Assembly (NCBI GenBank): GCA_020853025.1
Contig: JADYZP010000052.1
Span: 59,371 to 123,370 of the forward strand
Reading direction: 5' to 3'
DNA: 64,000 nucleotides
Source: Burkholderiales bacterium
GTDB taxonomy: Bacteria > Pseudomonadota > Gammaproteobacteria > Burkholderiales > Casimicrobiaceae
This document shows, piece after piece, positions 22,657-31,968 of this stretch (position 1 is its first letter; every line of letters begins with the position of its first letter). A program made the position numbers and the translations under genes. The notes under the pieces were generated by a model. It was given only the letters and a program-made list of their open reading frames with translations. It made no database searches and was not told the DNA's origin.

Positions 22657-25365
22657 CTACTTTTTCGACTCGCCCTTGACCTGCACCTCGACGCGGCGGT
22701 TCGGCTGCAGGCATTCGATGAGTTCCTTGAAGGCCTTCTGGTCGCACTGCACGACCGGCTGCTTCTCGCCCATGCCGATGGTCTCGATCTTTGTTTTGTC
22801 GACACCCCTGCTGACCAGATAGTCGCGCACCGAGTCCGCACGTCGCTCGGACAGGCGCTGGTTGTACTGTTCGGTGCCGATACGATCGGTGTGGCCGGTA
22901 ACCAGGACGACGTCGAGTTTCTGAATCTCGGGCAGCTTGCCGACGACCTGGCTGTCGATCGCCGCCTTGCCTTCGGGCTTCAGCACCGCCTTGTCGAAGT
23001 CGAACAGCACCTTCGAGTCGAGCGTGATCCGCTGCACCTGCGGCGTCGGTGCGGGCGCCGGTTGCGGTGCCGGACGCGGTGGCGGTGCTTGTGCCACCGC
23101 CGGAGCCGACTTCGGCGCTTCCGCCATCTTCATCTGCGCGATCGGCAACTGCGGCGCGTCGAACTTGTAGGTCGCCAGCAGCCAGAAGATGTTCTGATGG
23201 CCATCGGTGAACGCGTTGTAGCCGTTGACGTAGCTCAGGTTCGGGGCGCTGGTGGCCGGGTAAGGCAGCGTGTATTGAGCGCCGTCGTAGGCGATGCCGT
23301 CCTGGCTGTACTTCTGGTAGGCATAGCCGCCGGTGAACGACCAATGTTTGTCGTACGCGTAGACCGCCTTCAGGTTGAACGACTGCTGCGTCGAATTATC
23401 GAAGTTCCCGATGTTCAGCGGGTTGCCGATATTGTCCTGCGCAGCGAACGTTGCCGAACCGTCGTTGTTCACGTACAGGTACGACGCCTTCAGCATCAGC
23501 GACTGCATCGCCGGCCAGTCGACGCCGACGCCGATCATCCAGGTCTGGTCCTTGGTCTGCGAATTCCAGTTGTAGGAGCCGGAGTTCGGCGCGCTCGACG
23601 GGCTGAAGCAGTTCGGATTCGCCGTCGTACACCATCCGGGAGGCGGGCTCGGGCCGTTCGAAACAGTGCCGATATAGCGGTGGCCCGACGGATACTTGAC
23701 CTCCTCCCAGCTGCCGAAGGCGTTGAGCATCAGCTTGTCGGCGGCGCCCCAGTTGCCGGAGACAAAGTAGCCCTGGCGATCGGCGCTGGTGCGACCGAAG
23801 GTGACGTCGTCGTAGTCCTGATTGACCCAGTTGCCCTCGAAGGAGAGCCCCAGCAGCGGCAGCGGATTCCAATCGAGCGTCAGCTTGATCTGGTTCGCCG
23901 TCATGTCCTGCATGTCGAACGACGACATATAGCGGAGCAGGTAGTTCGGGTCGTTGGGCGACACGCCCGCATTGCTCCAGTTGAGCGTCGCGTCACGCTT
24001 GATGTACTGGTACTTGAGCCGTGCGGACAGCGTGTCGAGCATCGTGTTCTTGTATTCCGCCCACAGCTTGTTCCAGTGCATCGCGTCGTAGTCGGGACGC
24101 GCCTGGTCGACGTCGTTGTAGTCCCAGCCAAAGCCCAGCCGCTGCTGGCGTGCGAAGCGCCACCAGACGTCGGCGCCGACGTTGCTCTTCGTGTAGTTGA
24201 AATGCTCGTTGTCGCAGTTCCCTGACACGAAGGTGTTCGGAGTGAGCCCGGGAACGCTGCCGCAGCCGAGACCTGAGGCCAGCGGCTGCGCCGGCGCTTC
24301 GCCAAACTCCACGAGGTCGGATTTGCCGTCGAGCTTGGTCCAGTAGTAGTAGACGCGAGTGTCGACGTTCGTCACCGGTCTTGCGGTCCAACCGAGCGCG
24401 AACGACTGGTTCACGTTCTCGCCGTTGAACGTATTCTGGTTGGGCAGTGTCGGCGCAAAGATCGGACCCGTATTGAGCGCGGATTGGCCGAGGGCGAAGT
24501 CGCTCGTGGTCTTGGCCCAGGTATAGCGGGCCGACAGCACCGACTTCCACGGCAGGTCGCGGTAATTACCGGTGATGGTGAACTTGTTGAACGTATTGTC
24601 GGGCGCCAGGTACGTCGTATCGAGCAGGTTGCCCCCGAAGAACGGATTGGTCCACTGCAGCGTAGGGTCCGAATTCTCGAACTTGCTGTAGTCCCAGCGC
24701 AGCGCCAGCGTCGCCTTGGTCGTCTGATAGCCGCCTTCCACGCCCCAGTTGCTGGTCGTCGTATTCGTCGGAAATGCGAGATCGACGTAGCCGGTGCCCG
24801 GGTTGGTGCCGTTGGCAGCCGAGCCCACCTTGGTCCCACTGAACGTCACCTGGTTGCCGTCAGCTCGAAAATACCAGGGGCTCGACTTCTGCCATTCGAA
24901 ATAGCCACCGGCGTCACCCCGCTTGTAGCCCAGGTCGAAGCTGTTCCAGTTGCCTGGGTCGGTCTGCGGGAAGGTGGCCGTCAGCAGATTGCCGCCACTG
25001 CCGTTGTACGGAGTCAACGCTCCGTAGGCGAAGGTGTGCGGAATATCGTTGAGGTAGGCACCCGCCTTGAAAATATCGTACATGCCGCCGCGCAGGAACA
25101 TGAACTGGTCGCTGCGGCCGAAGTTCTCGCCGTAGCCGTAGAACCAGGTCGTAGTGTTGCGGCCGCGCAGGTAGACACTCGACAGCCCGCCGTTGCCAAG
25201 ATCCTGGTACAAGTCGAGCTGCGACGCGTCTTTGGAGTTCGTGTTGTTGTAGATGCCGCCGAGCGTCGCCGAGCCTTCGACTCGCATCGGGTCTTCGCTC
25301 TGGGCAAGCGCCGGCGCGGCTGCGAACAGGCTGGCGATCAGGGTGGAAAGCAACTTCTTGCTCAT
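22657..25365 (-). CDS. MtrB/PioB-type outer-membrane barrel fused to a C-terminal OmpA domain
   Basis: A 902-residue outer-membrane protein. A signal peptide (cleavage near APALAQ) is followed by a long beta-barrel of alternating Tyr/Trp/Gly-rich strands typical of MtrB/PioB porins, which sheath decaheme cytochromes across the outer membrane. A Pro/Ala linker (about 745-778) leads to an OmpA-like peptidoglycan-binding domain (779-902), with VLFDFDKAVLKPEG and TGHTDRIGTEQYNQRLSERRA holding the diaminopimelate-binding Asp and Arg. Family porins are about 650-750 residues and lack this domain, so this is a fusion. The N-terminal CXXC seen in Shewanella MtrB is absent. It follows the decaheme gene by about 15 bp. 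Confidence 0.88.
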   Translation of the reverse strand: MSKKLLSTLIASLFAAAPALAQSEDPMRVEGSATLGGIYNNTNSKDASQLDLYQDLGNGGLSSVYLRGRNTTTWFYGYGENFGRSDQFMFLRGGMYDIFKAGAYLNDIPHTFAYGALTPYNGSGGNLLTATFPQTDPGNWNSFDLGYKRGDAGGYFEWQKSSPWYFRADGNQVTFSGTKVGSAANGTNPGTGYVDLAFPTNTTTSNWGVEGGYQTTKATLALRWDYSKFENSDPTLQWTNPFFGGNLLDTTYLAPDNTFNKFTITGNYRDLPWKSVLSARYTWAKTTSDFALGQSALNTGPIFAPTLPNQNTFNGENVNQSFALGWTARPVTNVDTRVYYYWTKLDGKSDLVEFGEAPAQPLASGLGCGSVPGLTPNTFVSGNCDNEHFNYTKSNVGADVWWRFARQQRLGFGWDYNDVDQARPDYDAMHWNKLWAEYKNTMLDTLSARLKYQYIKRDATLNWSNAGVSPNDPNYLLRYMSSFDMQDMTANQIKLTLDWNPLPLLGLSFEGNWVNQDYDDVTFGRTSADRQGYFVSGNWGAADKLMLNAFGSWEEVKYPSGHRYIGTVSNGPSPPPGWCTTANPNCFSPSSAPNSGSYNWNSQTKDQTWMIGVGVDWPAMQSLMLKASYLYVNNDGSATFAAQDNIGNPLNIGNFDNSTQQSFNLKAVYAYDKHWSFTGGYAYQKYSQDGIAYDGAQYTLPYPATSAPNLSYVNGYNAFTDGHQNIFWLLATYKFDAPQLPIAQMKMAEAPKSAPAVAQAPPPRPAPQPAPAPTPQVQRITLDSKVLFDFDKAVLKPEGKAAIDSQVVGKLPEIQKLDVVLVTGHTDRIGTEQYNQRLSERRADSVRDYLVSRGVDKTKIETIGMGEKQPVVQCDQKAFKELIECLQPNRRVEVQVKGESKK

Positions 25366-25380
25366 GTTTGTCTCCCGACC

Positions 25381-26361
25381 TTAGCGCGTTAGGTACTTGC
25401 CGCGGTTGCCCGGCGCGTTCGAGCCGTGGATCGCGTTGTGGCAGTTGAGGCACGCGCGTGTCACCAGCCGGTTATTCACGGCCGGATTGGGCTGACTGGT
25501 CTTGCCGACGCACGCCGGGTTGGTGTCGCCGGGCGCGCAGAGCCAGCCCCCCTGCCCGGCGTAGACCGTGCCGGGGTGCCGCGACCAGTCGTGGCAGTCC
25601 TGGCACAGATTCGGCGCATTCTCGTTCAGTAGCTTGGCGTGCACCGAACCGTGCGGGTTGTGGCAGGTCACGCAGTTTTCCTCGACCGGCGGATGATTGA
25701 ATACGTACGGGCCGCGTTTGTCCGCATGACACGTGTAGCACTGGTCGTTGATCGTCGGCTGCTTGACCATCGCCGGCGACAGCGCGCCGTGCGGGTTGTG
25801 GCAGTCGCTGCACTTGACCTTGCCTTCAATGATCGGGTGATGCGACGGCTTGAAGATCGCCGCGCGGATCTGCTGGTGGCAGTTGCCGCAGCCTTCCCAC
25901 TGGCCGGGCCGGAACGTCGTCACGAACTTGTTGATCGACGGCGCCAGCGCCTTGCCGTGGATGCTGTGACAGTTGCTGCAGGTCACGTCGTTCAACTGGT
26001 GCTTGCCCGCGGCCCAGAATGCAAGGTCGCGGTTGCCGGAGTGGCACGTCAAGCATACGGCGGTGCGCGTTTCCGCCGTGCCGGCCTTGCCGAAGGGATC
26101 GGCAGGCTTGACCTTGTTCGGGTCTTTGATGTGCGCAGACGCATCGCCGTGACACGATTGGCACATGCCGCCGTCGGCGTCGTTCTTGGCGCCGTGCGCC
26201 GTCAGGTCAGTCGATTTCCACTGTGCCTCGTGGCATTTCGCACACACGGGCGCCGTCTGCGCTGCTGCGGCGGGCTTGGGTTGAGCTTGCGCCGGCATCG
26301 CCGATATCCATATGAACGCGGCCACGACGCCAGTCATGGTGAGGATGGACTTGATTCGCAT
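25381..26361 (-). CDS. DmsE/MtrA-type periplasmic decaheme cytochrome c
   Basis: A 326-residue exported protein (signal cleaved near PAQAQ) with exactly ten CXXCH motifs: CAKCH, CQSCH, CLTCH, CSNCH, CGNCH, CSDCH, CYTCH, CVTCH, CQDCH and CLNCH. Size and heme count match DmsE, MtrA and PioA, which sit inside the MtrB-type barrel and carry electrons across the outer membrane. The start at 26361 is preferred because it has a purine-rich ribosome-binding region; a longer in-frame ATG at 26388 lacks one. No outer-surface cytochrome (MtrC) or DMSO reductase is adjacent, so direction and terminal partner are open. Confidence 0.92.
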   Translation of the reverse strand: MRIKSILTMTGVVAAFIWISAMPAQAQPKPAAAAQTAPVCAKCHEAQWKSTDLTAHGAKNDADGGMCQSCHGDASAHIKDPNKVKPADPFGKAGTAETRTAVCLTCHSGNRDLAFWAAGKHQLNDVTCSNCHSIHGKALAPSINKFVTTFRPGQWEGCGNCHQQIRAAIFKPSHHPIIEGKVKCSDCHNPHGALSPAMVKQPTINDQCYTCHADKRGPYVFNHPPVEENCVTCHNPHGSVHAKLLNENAPNLCQDCHDWSRHPGTVYAGQGGWLCAPGDTNPACVGKTSQPNPAVNNRLVTRACLNCHNAIHGSNAPGNRGKYLTR

Positions 26362-26551
26362 GGACGCCCCCTGTTGTTGCATTGTCATCGAACCGCTGGC
26401 GGATTGCCGTTAGCGCCCGCGGCCGGTTTCACGCCTGCCGGTGATTCGTTTCAATCCTGGTCCGCATCACCCGGCTTTGCCATGCTCAAGACTCCCTCGC
26501 CTCTTGCGGTGGACGGCTTACCCGCCACAAGGATCGGTGCCATTGGATAAC

Positions 26552-26593
26552 TTTCTACGCGCCGCGCACGGGCGAAACTTTGACTTCAATCAA
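26552..26593 (-). promoter_or_regulatory. FNR-type promoter of the decaheme-porin operon
   Basis: An FNR-type box TTGAC-TTCA-ATCAA lies at 26580-26593. On the - strand TAGAAA (26557-26552) fits a -10 element, placing the start near 26545 and the box centre at about -41.5. The decaheme ATG is at 26361, leaving a leader of about 185 nt. The 500-bp region 26362-26861 contains no gene that I can support, only this promoter and an inverted repeat at 26692-26710. Confidence 0.6.
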
Positions 26594-26691
26594 AGCGGCC
26601 CGCTTGAGTCAACAATCCGGTTGGACCGTTGCGAAAGCCCCCACACCGGGGCGGGTAGCCGAGCGTCACCGGCATCCGGACCGGCGCTTGG

Positions 26692-26710
26692 CGTAACGCA
26701 AGGCGTTACG
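26692..26710. repeat. Perfect inverted repeat CGTAACGC-AAG-GCGTTACG
   Basis: Two 8-base arms pair perfectly around a 3-base centre. It lies between the end of nqrM and the FNR-type promoter of the decaheme operon. No T-run follows on either strand, so an operator is at least as likely as a terminator for the nqr operon. Confidence 0.5.
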
Positions 26711-26861
26711 ATCGGGCGCGTGCGCCCCTAGCCTGCAGCGACCGATCCCATCGGTCCATGCAGCCCATGCCGGTCGTCGGGTAATCCCGATTTCGACGAT
26801 GCGTATGACCCGAGGTAATCACCCCCTCGCGCAAACGCACTGCGGACGCCTTGGCGGGGCA

Positions 26862-27056
26862 TCAATGCGGCCGCGCGCGGCCTCGACGATTGGGACAAGC
26901 CGCACAGGACAGCCGCTCGCCGCTCGTGGACGTCACCTCGGGACCGCCGCAGGATCCGCGCAGGCAGGGGCGGCGAAAGATGACGCCGATGGCCATCGCC
27001 AGCATGCCGACGGCGAACAGCGCCAGCGCCAGCAGGAAGGTCGCGAGCAGCGTCAC
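26862..27056 (-). CDS. nqrM: Na+-NQR maturation protein NqrM
   Basis: A 64-residue protein read from GTG 27056, 12 bp after apbE. It has one N-terminal membrane helix (LLATFLLALALFAVGMLAMAIGVIF), then the family motif RRPCLRGSCGG and a later CAAC pair, so four cysteines in all. NqrM is thought to deliver the iron for the Fe centre between NqrD and NqrE. Its place after apbE at the end of an nqr operon is typical. No ATG is available in frame. Confidence 0.85.
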   Translation of the reverse strand: MTLLATFLLALALFAVGMLAMAIGVIFRRPCLRGSCGGPEVTSTSGERLSCAACPNRRGRARPH

Positions 27057-27067
27057 GGTTATCGCCG

Positions 27068-28138
27068 TCAGCCAGAAACCGCGGATGCACCCAGCACGGC
27101 AAACGCCGGCGTGGCGAAGTCGCGAAATGTGCCTTCGCCTTCGCGCCGGATGAAATACGCGGCGACGCCGCGCTCGACCGCCAGCGCGTAGCCGCGCTCG
27201 GAGCCGAGCACGATCAGCGCCGTCGCCATCGCGTCGGCGCGCGCGCAGGACGCATCGACCACGCTGACCGACGCCAGTCCGTGGCGGATCGGTGCTCCGG
27301 TCGCCGGGTCGATCTCGTGGCAGTAGCGCGTGCCGCCTCGCTCGAAGTAGATCCGGTAGTCGCCGGAAGTCGCCATCGCCAGGCCGCTCATCGGCACGAT
27401 CCGGTGCGCGCGCCGCGGCACCGCGTCGGGTCGTTCGACGGCGATCTGCCACGGGCGCCCTGCGGCGTTGAGTCCGCGCGTGCGCACCTCCCCGCCGGTT
27501 TCGACCATGTAGTCGCCGATCCCCAGTTCGTCAAGAGCGCGAGCCGCCAGGTCGACGCCGTGGCCCTTGGCGATGCCAGACAGGTCGGCACGGAGGTCCG
27601 GGCTCTCCTTGGTTATCGTCATGCCGCGCGGATCCAGCGCGAGCATCCTCCAGCCGACGCGAGCTTCCCGCACACGACGCAGCGCTTCGGCGACCACGTG
27701 CTGCGTCTTGTCCCGGCCGAAGCCCCAGGCGTCGACCATCGGTGCCACGGTGACGTCGAAGGCGCCTCCCGTCGCCTCGCTGACGTCGCGCGCCAGCGCA
27801 AAGACCGAGAACGTGTCCTCCGACAATGCGAACGGCGCCGTCCGCACATGGCGGTTGAGGCGCGACAGTTCAGAGTCGTCGCGGTAGTGCGACATCCGGT
27901 CGACGACGCCAGCAAGCGCGCCGTCGACGGCGCGACGCGCGGCGGCCTGCGCCGCGTCGCTCAAGCCTCGCCCGGCGATCTTCACCGTGTAGGTCGAGCC
28001 CATCGTCTCGCCGCCGAAGCCGAGCGCCGCGGCGGTGTCGCGCGGACCTGGCGACCCATTGCCGCATCCGGTGACGAGGGCGGCCGCGCCCAGTCCTTGC
28101 AGCAACTGGCGACGGCGGGGGGAAAGCAGCGTATCCAT
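27068..28138 (-). CDS. apbE: FAD:protein FMN transferase ApbE
   Basis: A 356-residue lipoprotein. The N-terminus has an arginine cluster (SPRRRQLLQ) and a lipobox LVTGC near residue 25. The body follows the ApbE fold: ETMGSTYTVKIAG, DLSGIAKGHGVDLAARAL, and the C-terminal DASCARADAMATALIVLG region that binds Mg and FAD. ApbE attaches FMN by phosphoester bonds to threonines of NqrB and NqrC, both present in this operon with matching sites. Confidence 0.95.
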   Translation of the reverse strand: MDTLLSPRRRQLLQGLGAAALVTGCGNGSPGPRDTAAALGFGGETMGSTYTVKIAGRGLSDAAQAAARRAVDGALAGVVDRMSHYRDDSELSRLNRHVRTAPFALSEDTFSVFALARDVSEATGGAFDVTVAPMVDAWGFGRDKTQHVVAEALRRVREARVGWRMLALDPRGMTITKESPDLRADLSGIAKGHGVDLAARALDELGIGDYMVETGGEVRTRGLNAAGRPWQIAVERPDAVPRRAHRIVPMSGLAMATSGDYRIYFERGGTRYCHEIDPATGAPIRHGLASVSVVDASCARADAMATALIVLGSERGYALAVERGVAAYFIRREGEGTFRDFATPAFAVLGASAVSG

Positions 28139-28187
28139 CAGCAGGCTCCGAAGTTGTGCGCAGGCATTGAATGAGCGACCGTCCGCA

Positions 28188-28637
28188 TCATCCGGAAGCA
28201 CCGGTCGCGGCGTCGCGCACCGCCGCCTCGAACCTGCCTTCACCGTGCTCGATCATCTGCCGCACCAGGTCGCCGATCGAGACCAGGCCGTGGACACGCG
28301 GTCCGTCGATCACCAGCAGGTGGCGATGCCGGTTGAGCGTCATCAGCGACAGCGCCGCCTCGACGGTCGTACCCGGCGACACGAAGCGCACGTCACGCGT
28401 CATCACCAGCGAGATCGCGGTCGTCTGCGGATCGCGACCCGCGTGCACGACGCGCGTCAGCAGGTCACGCTCGGTGAAGATACCGCTGACCAGGCCGTCC
28501 TCGTTCATGACCAGCACCGCGCCGATCCTGCGCTCGGCCATGACGGCGACCGCCTCGGCGACCATCGCGCCTGCCTGCACCGAGATCAGTTCGTCGCTGT
28601 CCTTGCGCTCCACCACCGTTGCGACCGTATCCTGCAT
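28188..28637 (-). CDS. Two-CBS-domain protein in the nqr operon
   Basis: A 149-residue protein made of two CBS motifs (about residues 10-65 and 75-130; GAVLVMNEDGLVSGIFTERDLLTRVV and HRHLLVIDGPRVHGLVSIGDLVRQMI). CBS pairs bind adenine nucleotides such as AMP, ATP or NADH-related ligands and act as energy sensors. The ATG at 28637 is well spaced from AAAGGAG; a GTG at 28646 is too close to it. It sits between nqrF and apbE, a position not usual for nqr operons, so it may sense energy state for NQR. No catalytic domain is present. Confidence 0.88.
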   Translation of the reverse strand: MQDTVATVVERKDSDELISVQAGAMVAEAVAVMAERRIGAVLVMNEDGLVSGIFTERDLLTRVVHAGRDPQTTAISLVMTRDVRFVSPGTTVEAALSLMTLNRHRHLLVIDGPRVHGLVSIGDLVRQMIEHGEGRFEAAVRDAATGASG

Positions 28638-28673
28638 GTCGTGCACTCCTTTAAGGCGTCGCCGCGTTGCGCG

Positions 28674-29903
28674 CTACAGGCCGAAGTCGTCGAACATGAT
28701 GCTCTCTCGCTCGACACCCAGATCCATCAGCATCCTGATCACCGCCTTGTTCATCACATCGGGGCCGCACAGGTAGTACTCAATGTCCTCGGGCGCCGGA
28801 TGCGCGTCCAGGTAGTGCTTGCGCAGCGCCTGGTGGCGCACGAGGCCGACCGGCCCCGTCCAGTTGTCCTCGGGTCGCGGCTCGGAGAGCACCAGGTGCC
28901 ATTCGAAGTTCGCATGCTCGGCCTGCAGGCGGTCGAAATCCTCGATGTAGAACGCCTCGGAGAGGTTGCGCGCCGAATACCAGAACGTCATCTTGCGCTT
29001 GCTGTGCAGTCGCAGAAGCTGGTCGAAGATGTGCGAACGCATCGGCGCCATGCCGGCGCCCGCGGCGACGAAACACATCTCGTTGTCGGTGTCGCGGGCA
29101 AAAAACTCGCCGTAGGGCCCGGACACGGTGACCGAGTCGCCGGTCTTCAGGCTGAACAACCACGAGCTCATCTTGCCCGGCGGGATATCCTCGCGGTACT
29201 CCGGCGCGAAAACGATGCGGATGGTGAACAGCAGCGTGCCTTTTTCCAGCGGGTAGCTCGCCAGCGAATAAGCGCGTTCGACCGGCTCGTCGACCACCGA
29301 GCGGAAGCGCCACAGATCAAAGCGGTCCCACTCTTCGCGAAACTCGGGGTCGATGTCGAAGTCGCGGAATGACAAGGCATGCGGCGGGCATTCGACCTGC
29401 ACGTAGCCGCCGGCACGAAACGGCACGTCCTCCCCTTCGGGAAGCGCCAGCTTCAGTTCCTTGATGAAGGTCGACACGTTGCGGTTCGACAGCACCGTGC
29501 ACTGCCACTTGCGCACGCTGAAAATCTCGGAAGGAAGCTCGATCTTCATGTCGCGCTTGACCTTGACCTGGCAGGCGAGCCTGTAGCCGCGCTTCGCCTC
29601 GCCCGGCGAGACGAATCCGGTCTCGGTCGGCAGCAGCGTGCCTCCGCCCTCGCGGACGACGACTTCGCAGGCGCCGCAGGTGCCGCGCCCGCCGCAGCCG
29701 GACGGGATGTAGATCTTCCGGCTCGCCAGCGCGTTGAGCAGCGTGGCACCCGCGGCGACCCTCAGCGCCTTGTCCGGGTCCTCGTTGACGACGATGCTGA
29801 CCTCGCCGCTGGCGACGAGCTTGCGGCGCGCACCGAGCAGCATGGCCACCAGCACCAGCACCACCGCGGTGAAGGTCACGACGCCGGTGACGATACTGAG
29901 CAT
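28674..29903 (-). CDS. nqrF: Na+-translocating NADH:quinone reductase subunit F
   Basis: A 409-residue subunit that takes electrons from NADH. It has an N-terminal membrane helix, a plant-type [2Fe-2S] domain ([22 protein letters not shown]), an FAD domain with RAYSLASYP, and a C-terminal NADH-binding part with [22 protein letters not shown] and [13 protein letters not shown]. The ATG overlaps the nqrE TAA by one base. Confidence 0.97.
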   Translation of the reverse strand: MLSIVTGVVTFTAVVLVLVAMLLGARRKLVASGEVSIVVNEDPDKALRVAAGATLLNALASRKIYIPSGCGGRGTCGACEVVVREGGGTLLPTETGFVSPGEAKRGYRLACQVKVKRDMKIELPSEIFSVRKWQCTVLSNRNVSTFIKELKLALPEGEDVPFRAGGYVQVECPPHALSFRDFDIDPEFREEWDRFDLWRFRSVVDEPVERAYSLASYPLEKGTLLFTIRIVFAPEYREDIPPGKMSSWLFSLKTGDSVTVSGPYGEFFARDTDNEMCFVAAGAGMAPMRSHIFDQLLRLHSKRKMTFWYSARNLSEAFYIEDFDRLQAEHANFEWHLVLSEPRPEDNWTGPVGLVRHQALRKHYLDAHPAPEDIEYYLCGPDVMNKAVIRMLMDLGVERESIMFDDFGL

Positions 29904-30517
29904 TAGATCTGGATCCCGGAGAACATCATGAAGGCGAGCGACATCAGCCCGGTCGCGATGAAGGTGATACCGAGCCCACGCAGGCCGCCGGGAACGTTCG
30001 AGTACGTCATCCGCTCGCGAATGGCGGCGAGCGCGACCAGCGCGATCGCGAATCCCAGCCCCGAGCCGAAGCCGAAGACGACGCTCTCGGTGAAGGTGTA
30101 GTCGCGCTCCTGCATGAACAGCGACCCGCCGAGGATGACGCAATTCACCGCGATCAGCGGCAGGAATACGCCCAAGGTCGAATACAGTCCCGGCGCGAAG
30201 CGGTCGACCATCATCTCGACCACCTGCACGGCGGCAGCGATGGTCGCAATGAAGACGATGAAGGCGAGAAAGTTCAAGTTGACGCCGGCCAGCGCGGGGG
30301 ACAGCCAGCCGAGTGCGCCGTCGCTCAGCAGGTAGCGCAGCAGCAGGTTGTTGAGCGGCACCGTCAGCGTCTGCACGAAGACGACGGCGATGCCGAGGCC
30401 GAGCGCGGTCTCGACCTTCTTCGAGCAAGCCAGGTACGAGCACATGCCCAGGAAATAGACGAGCGCCATGTTCTCGAGGAATATCGAGCGCACGAGAAGG
30501 TTGGCGTAGTGTTCCAT
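29903..30517 (-). CDS. nqrE: Na+-NQR subunit E
   Basis: A 204-residue integral membrane protein with six helices, homologous to NqrD. It carries [11 protein letters not shown] and a [19 protein letters not shown] segment; cysteines in NqrD and NqrE coordinate the intramembrane iron centre. It begins [19 protein letters not shown], the standard NqrE start. Confidence 0.97.
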   Translation of the reverse strand: MEHYANLLVRSIFLENMALVYFLGMCSYLACSKKVETALGLGIAVVFVQTLTVPLNNLLLRYLLSDGALGWLSPALAGVNLNFLAFIVFIATIAAAVQVVEMMVDRFAPGLYSTLGVFLPLIAVNCVILGGSLFMQERDYTFTESVVFGFGSGLGFAIALVALAAIRERMTYSNVPGGLRGLGITFIATGLMSLAFMMFSGIQI

Positions 30518-30526
30518 CGTCGCGCC

Positions 30527-31171
30527 TCAATCCTTTTCCTGCAGCTCGGGCTTCCACTCGCGCAGCGCCCAGATCAGGAGGCCGACGATGAACAACGCCG
30601 AGGGTGCCAGCAGCATGAGGCCGTTGCCCTCGTACCAGCCACCGTCGCTGACGAGCGGCAGCACGGTGAAGCCAAGTACACGGCCCGCACCGGTCAGCTC
30701 GCGGACGAAGGCGACCAGCAGCAGCACCAGCGCATAGCCCAGCCCGTTGCCGACGCCGTCGAGGAACGACGGCCACGGCGGGTTCTGCATCGCGAAACCC
30801 TCGGCGCGGCCCATCACGATGCAGTTGGTGATGATCAGACCGACGAATACCGACAGCTCGAGCGAGAGCTCGAACAGATAGGCCTTCAGGAACTGGTCGA
30901 CCATGATCACCAGCGACGCGATGATCGCGAGCTGGACGATGATGCGGATGCTGCCCGGCGTGTAGTTGCGCACCAGGCTGACGGCGAGATTGGCCGCGGC
31001 GGCGACCAGGATGACGGCGGCGCCCATCACCAGCGCCTTGTCGATGCGTGTCGTCACCGCCAATGCCGAACAGATGCCGAGCACCTGCACGGCGATCGGG
31101 TTGTTGACCAGGATCGGCGTCAGCAGCACGCTGCGCGCCCGTGGCGGAAGCCATCTGTCGAGGACGCTCAA
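30527..31171 (-). CDS. nqrD: Na+-NQR subunit D
   Basis: A 214-residue membrane protein of the same fold as NqrE, with [26 protein letters not shown] and [16 protein letters not shown]. No in-frame ATG suits; a TTG at 31171 has AGGAG seven bases upstream and overlaps the nqrC stop codon (TTGA), giving the length expected for the family. With NqrE it holds the iron site. Confidence 0.94.
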   Translation of the reverse strand: MSVLDRWLPPRARSVLLTPILVNNPIAVQVLGICSALAVTTRIDKALVMGAAVILVAAAANLAVSLVRNYTPGSIRIIVQLAIIASLVIMVDQFLKAYLFELSLELSVFVGLIITNCIVMGRAEGFAMQNPPWPSFLDGVGNGLGYALVLLLVAFVRELTGAGRVLGFTVLPLVSDGGWYEGNGLMLLAPSALFIVGLLIWALREWKPELQEKD

Positions 31172-31968
31172 GATGTGTCTCCTGCGCGAAAGCGTGCGAG
31201 ATAGCGGCCGTAGCCTTCGTCGGAGAGCCAGAATCCGACCAGACGCGATACGCCGTTGCTGGTGATCGTCGCGCCGGATATGGCGTCGATCCGGTGCGGA
31301 TCGGTCGCCGGCGGACCGACGGCACCCTTGACCACCGTCAGCTTCGGCTCCCAGCTGGCGTCGAAGGCCTGGCGACCAACCCACAGCGCCTGCCATTTCG
31401 GATTGCTGATTTCGCTGCCCAGGCCCGGAGTTTCCTTCTGGTCGTAGAAGGTGATGCCGCGAACGGTCCTGCCGTCACGGTCGAGCGCAAGGAAGCCGTA
31501 CATCATGCCCCACATGCCGATGCCTTCGATCGGCAGCACCACCTGCTCGACGGGTGCGTCCTTGCCGCCGGCACGGACCAGGTAGACGGCGCCGTAGGTG
31601 GGCAGGCGCGAGATCTTGGCGGCGTTCGGCGGTGCCGGGCGGCTCAACGCCGGGTCGTTGCGTACGCGGCGCTGGTCATAGGTCTCGACGTCGATCCTGC
31701 CTTCGGCCATGTACTCGCCGGAGGCCAGGTCGACCAGCCGGACCTCGATGTGGCGATCGAAGATCTTGCGCATTTCGGCGCCGGTGGGCGCTTCGTCGGG
31801 CCGCAGCAACCCGGCTGCGAGCAGCACGTTCTTCTGCCGGAACAGCCGCTGGTTCTCCTCCTGCCGCGATTGCAGTCCGACCGCGGATGCGGCCACCAGC
31901 AGCGCGCAGACGACACTGACAATGGCTGCGAAGCCGATCGTGTAGCGGGTCGAGTTGACGTCAGGCAC
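31168..31968 (-). CDS. nqrC: Na+-NQR subunit C (covalent FMN)
   Basis: A 266-residue subunit with one N-terminal helix and a periplasmic FMN domain. The ApbE target motif [14 protein letters not shown] is near the C-terminus; its second Thr should carry FMN. GTG is the likely start, overlapping nqrB by 8 bp. Confidence 0.96.
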   Translation of the reverse strand: MPDVNSTRYTIGFAAIVSVVCALLVAASAVGLQSRQEENQRLFRQKNVLLAAGLLRPDEAPTGAEMRKIFDRHIEVRLVDLASGEYMAEGRIDVETYDQRRVRNDPALSRPAPPNAAKISRLPTYGAVYLVRAGGKDAPVEQVVLPIEGIGMWGMMYGFLALDRDGRTVRGITFYDQKETPGLGSEISNPKWQALWVGRQAFDASWEPKLTVVKGAVGPPATDPHRIDAISGATITSNGVSRLVGFWLSDEGYGRYLARFRAGDTS

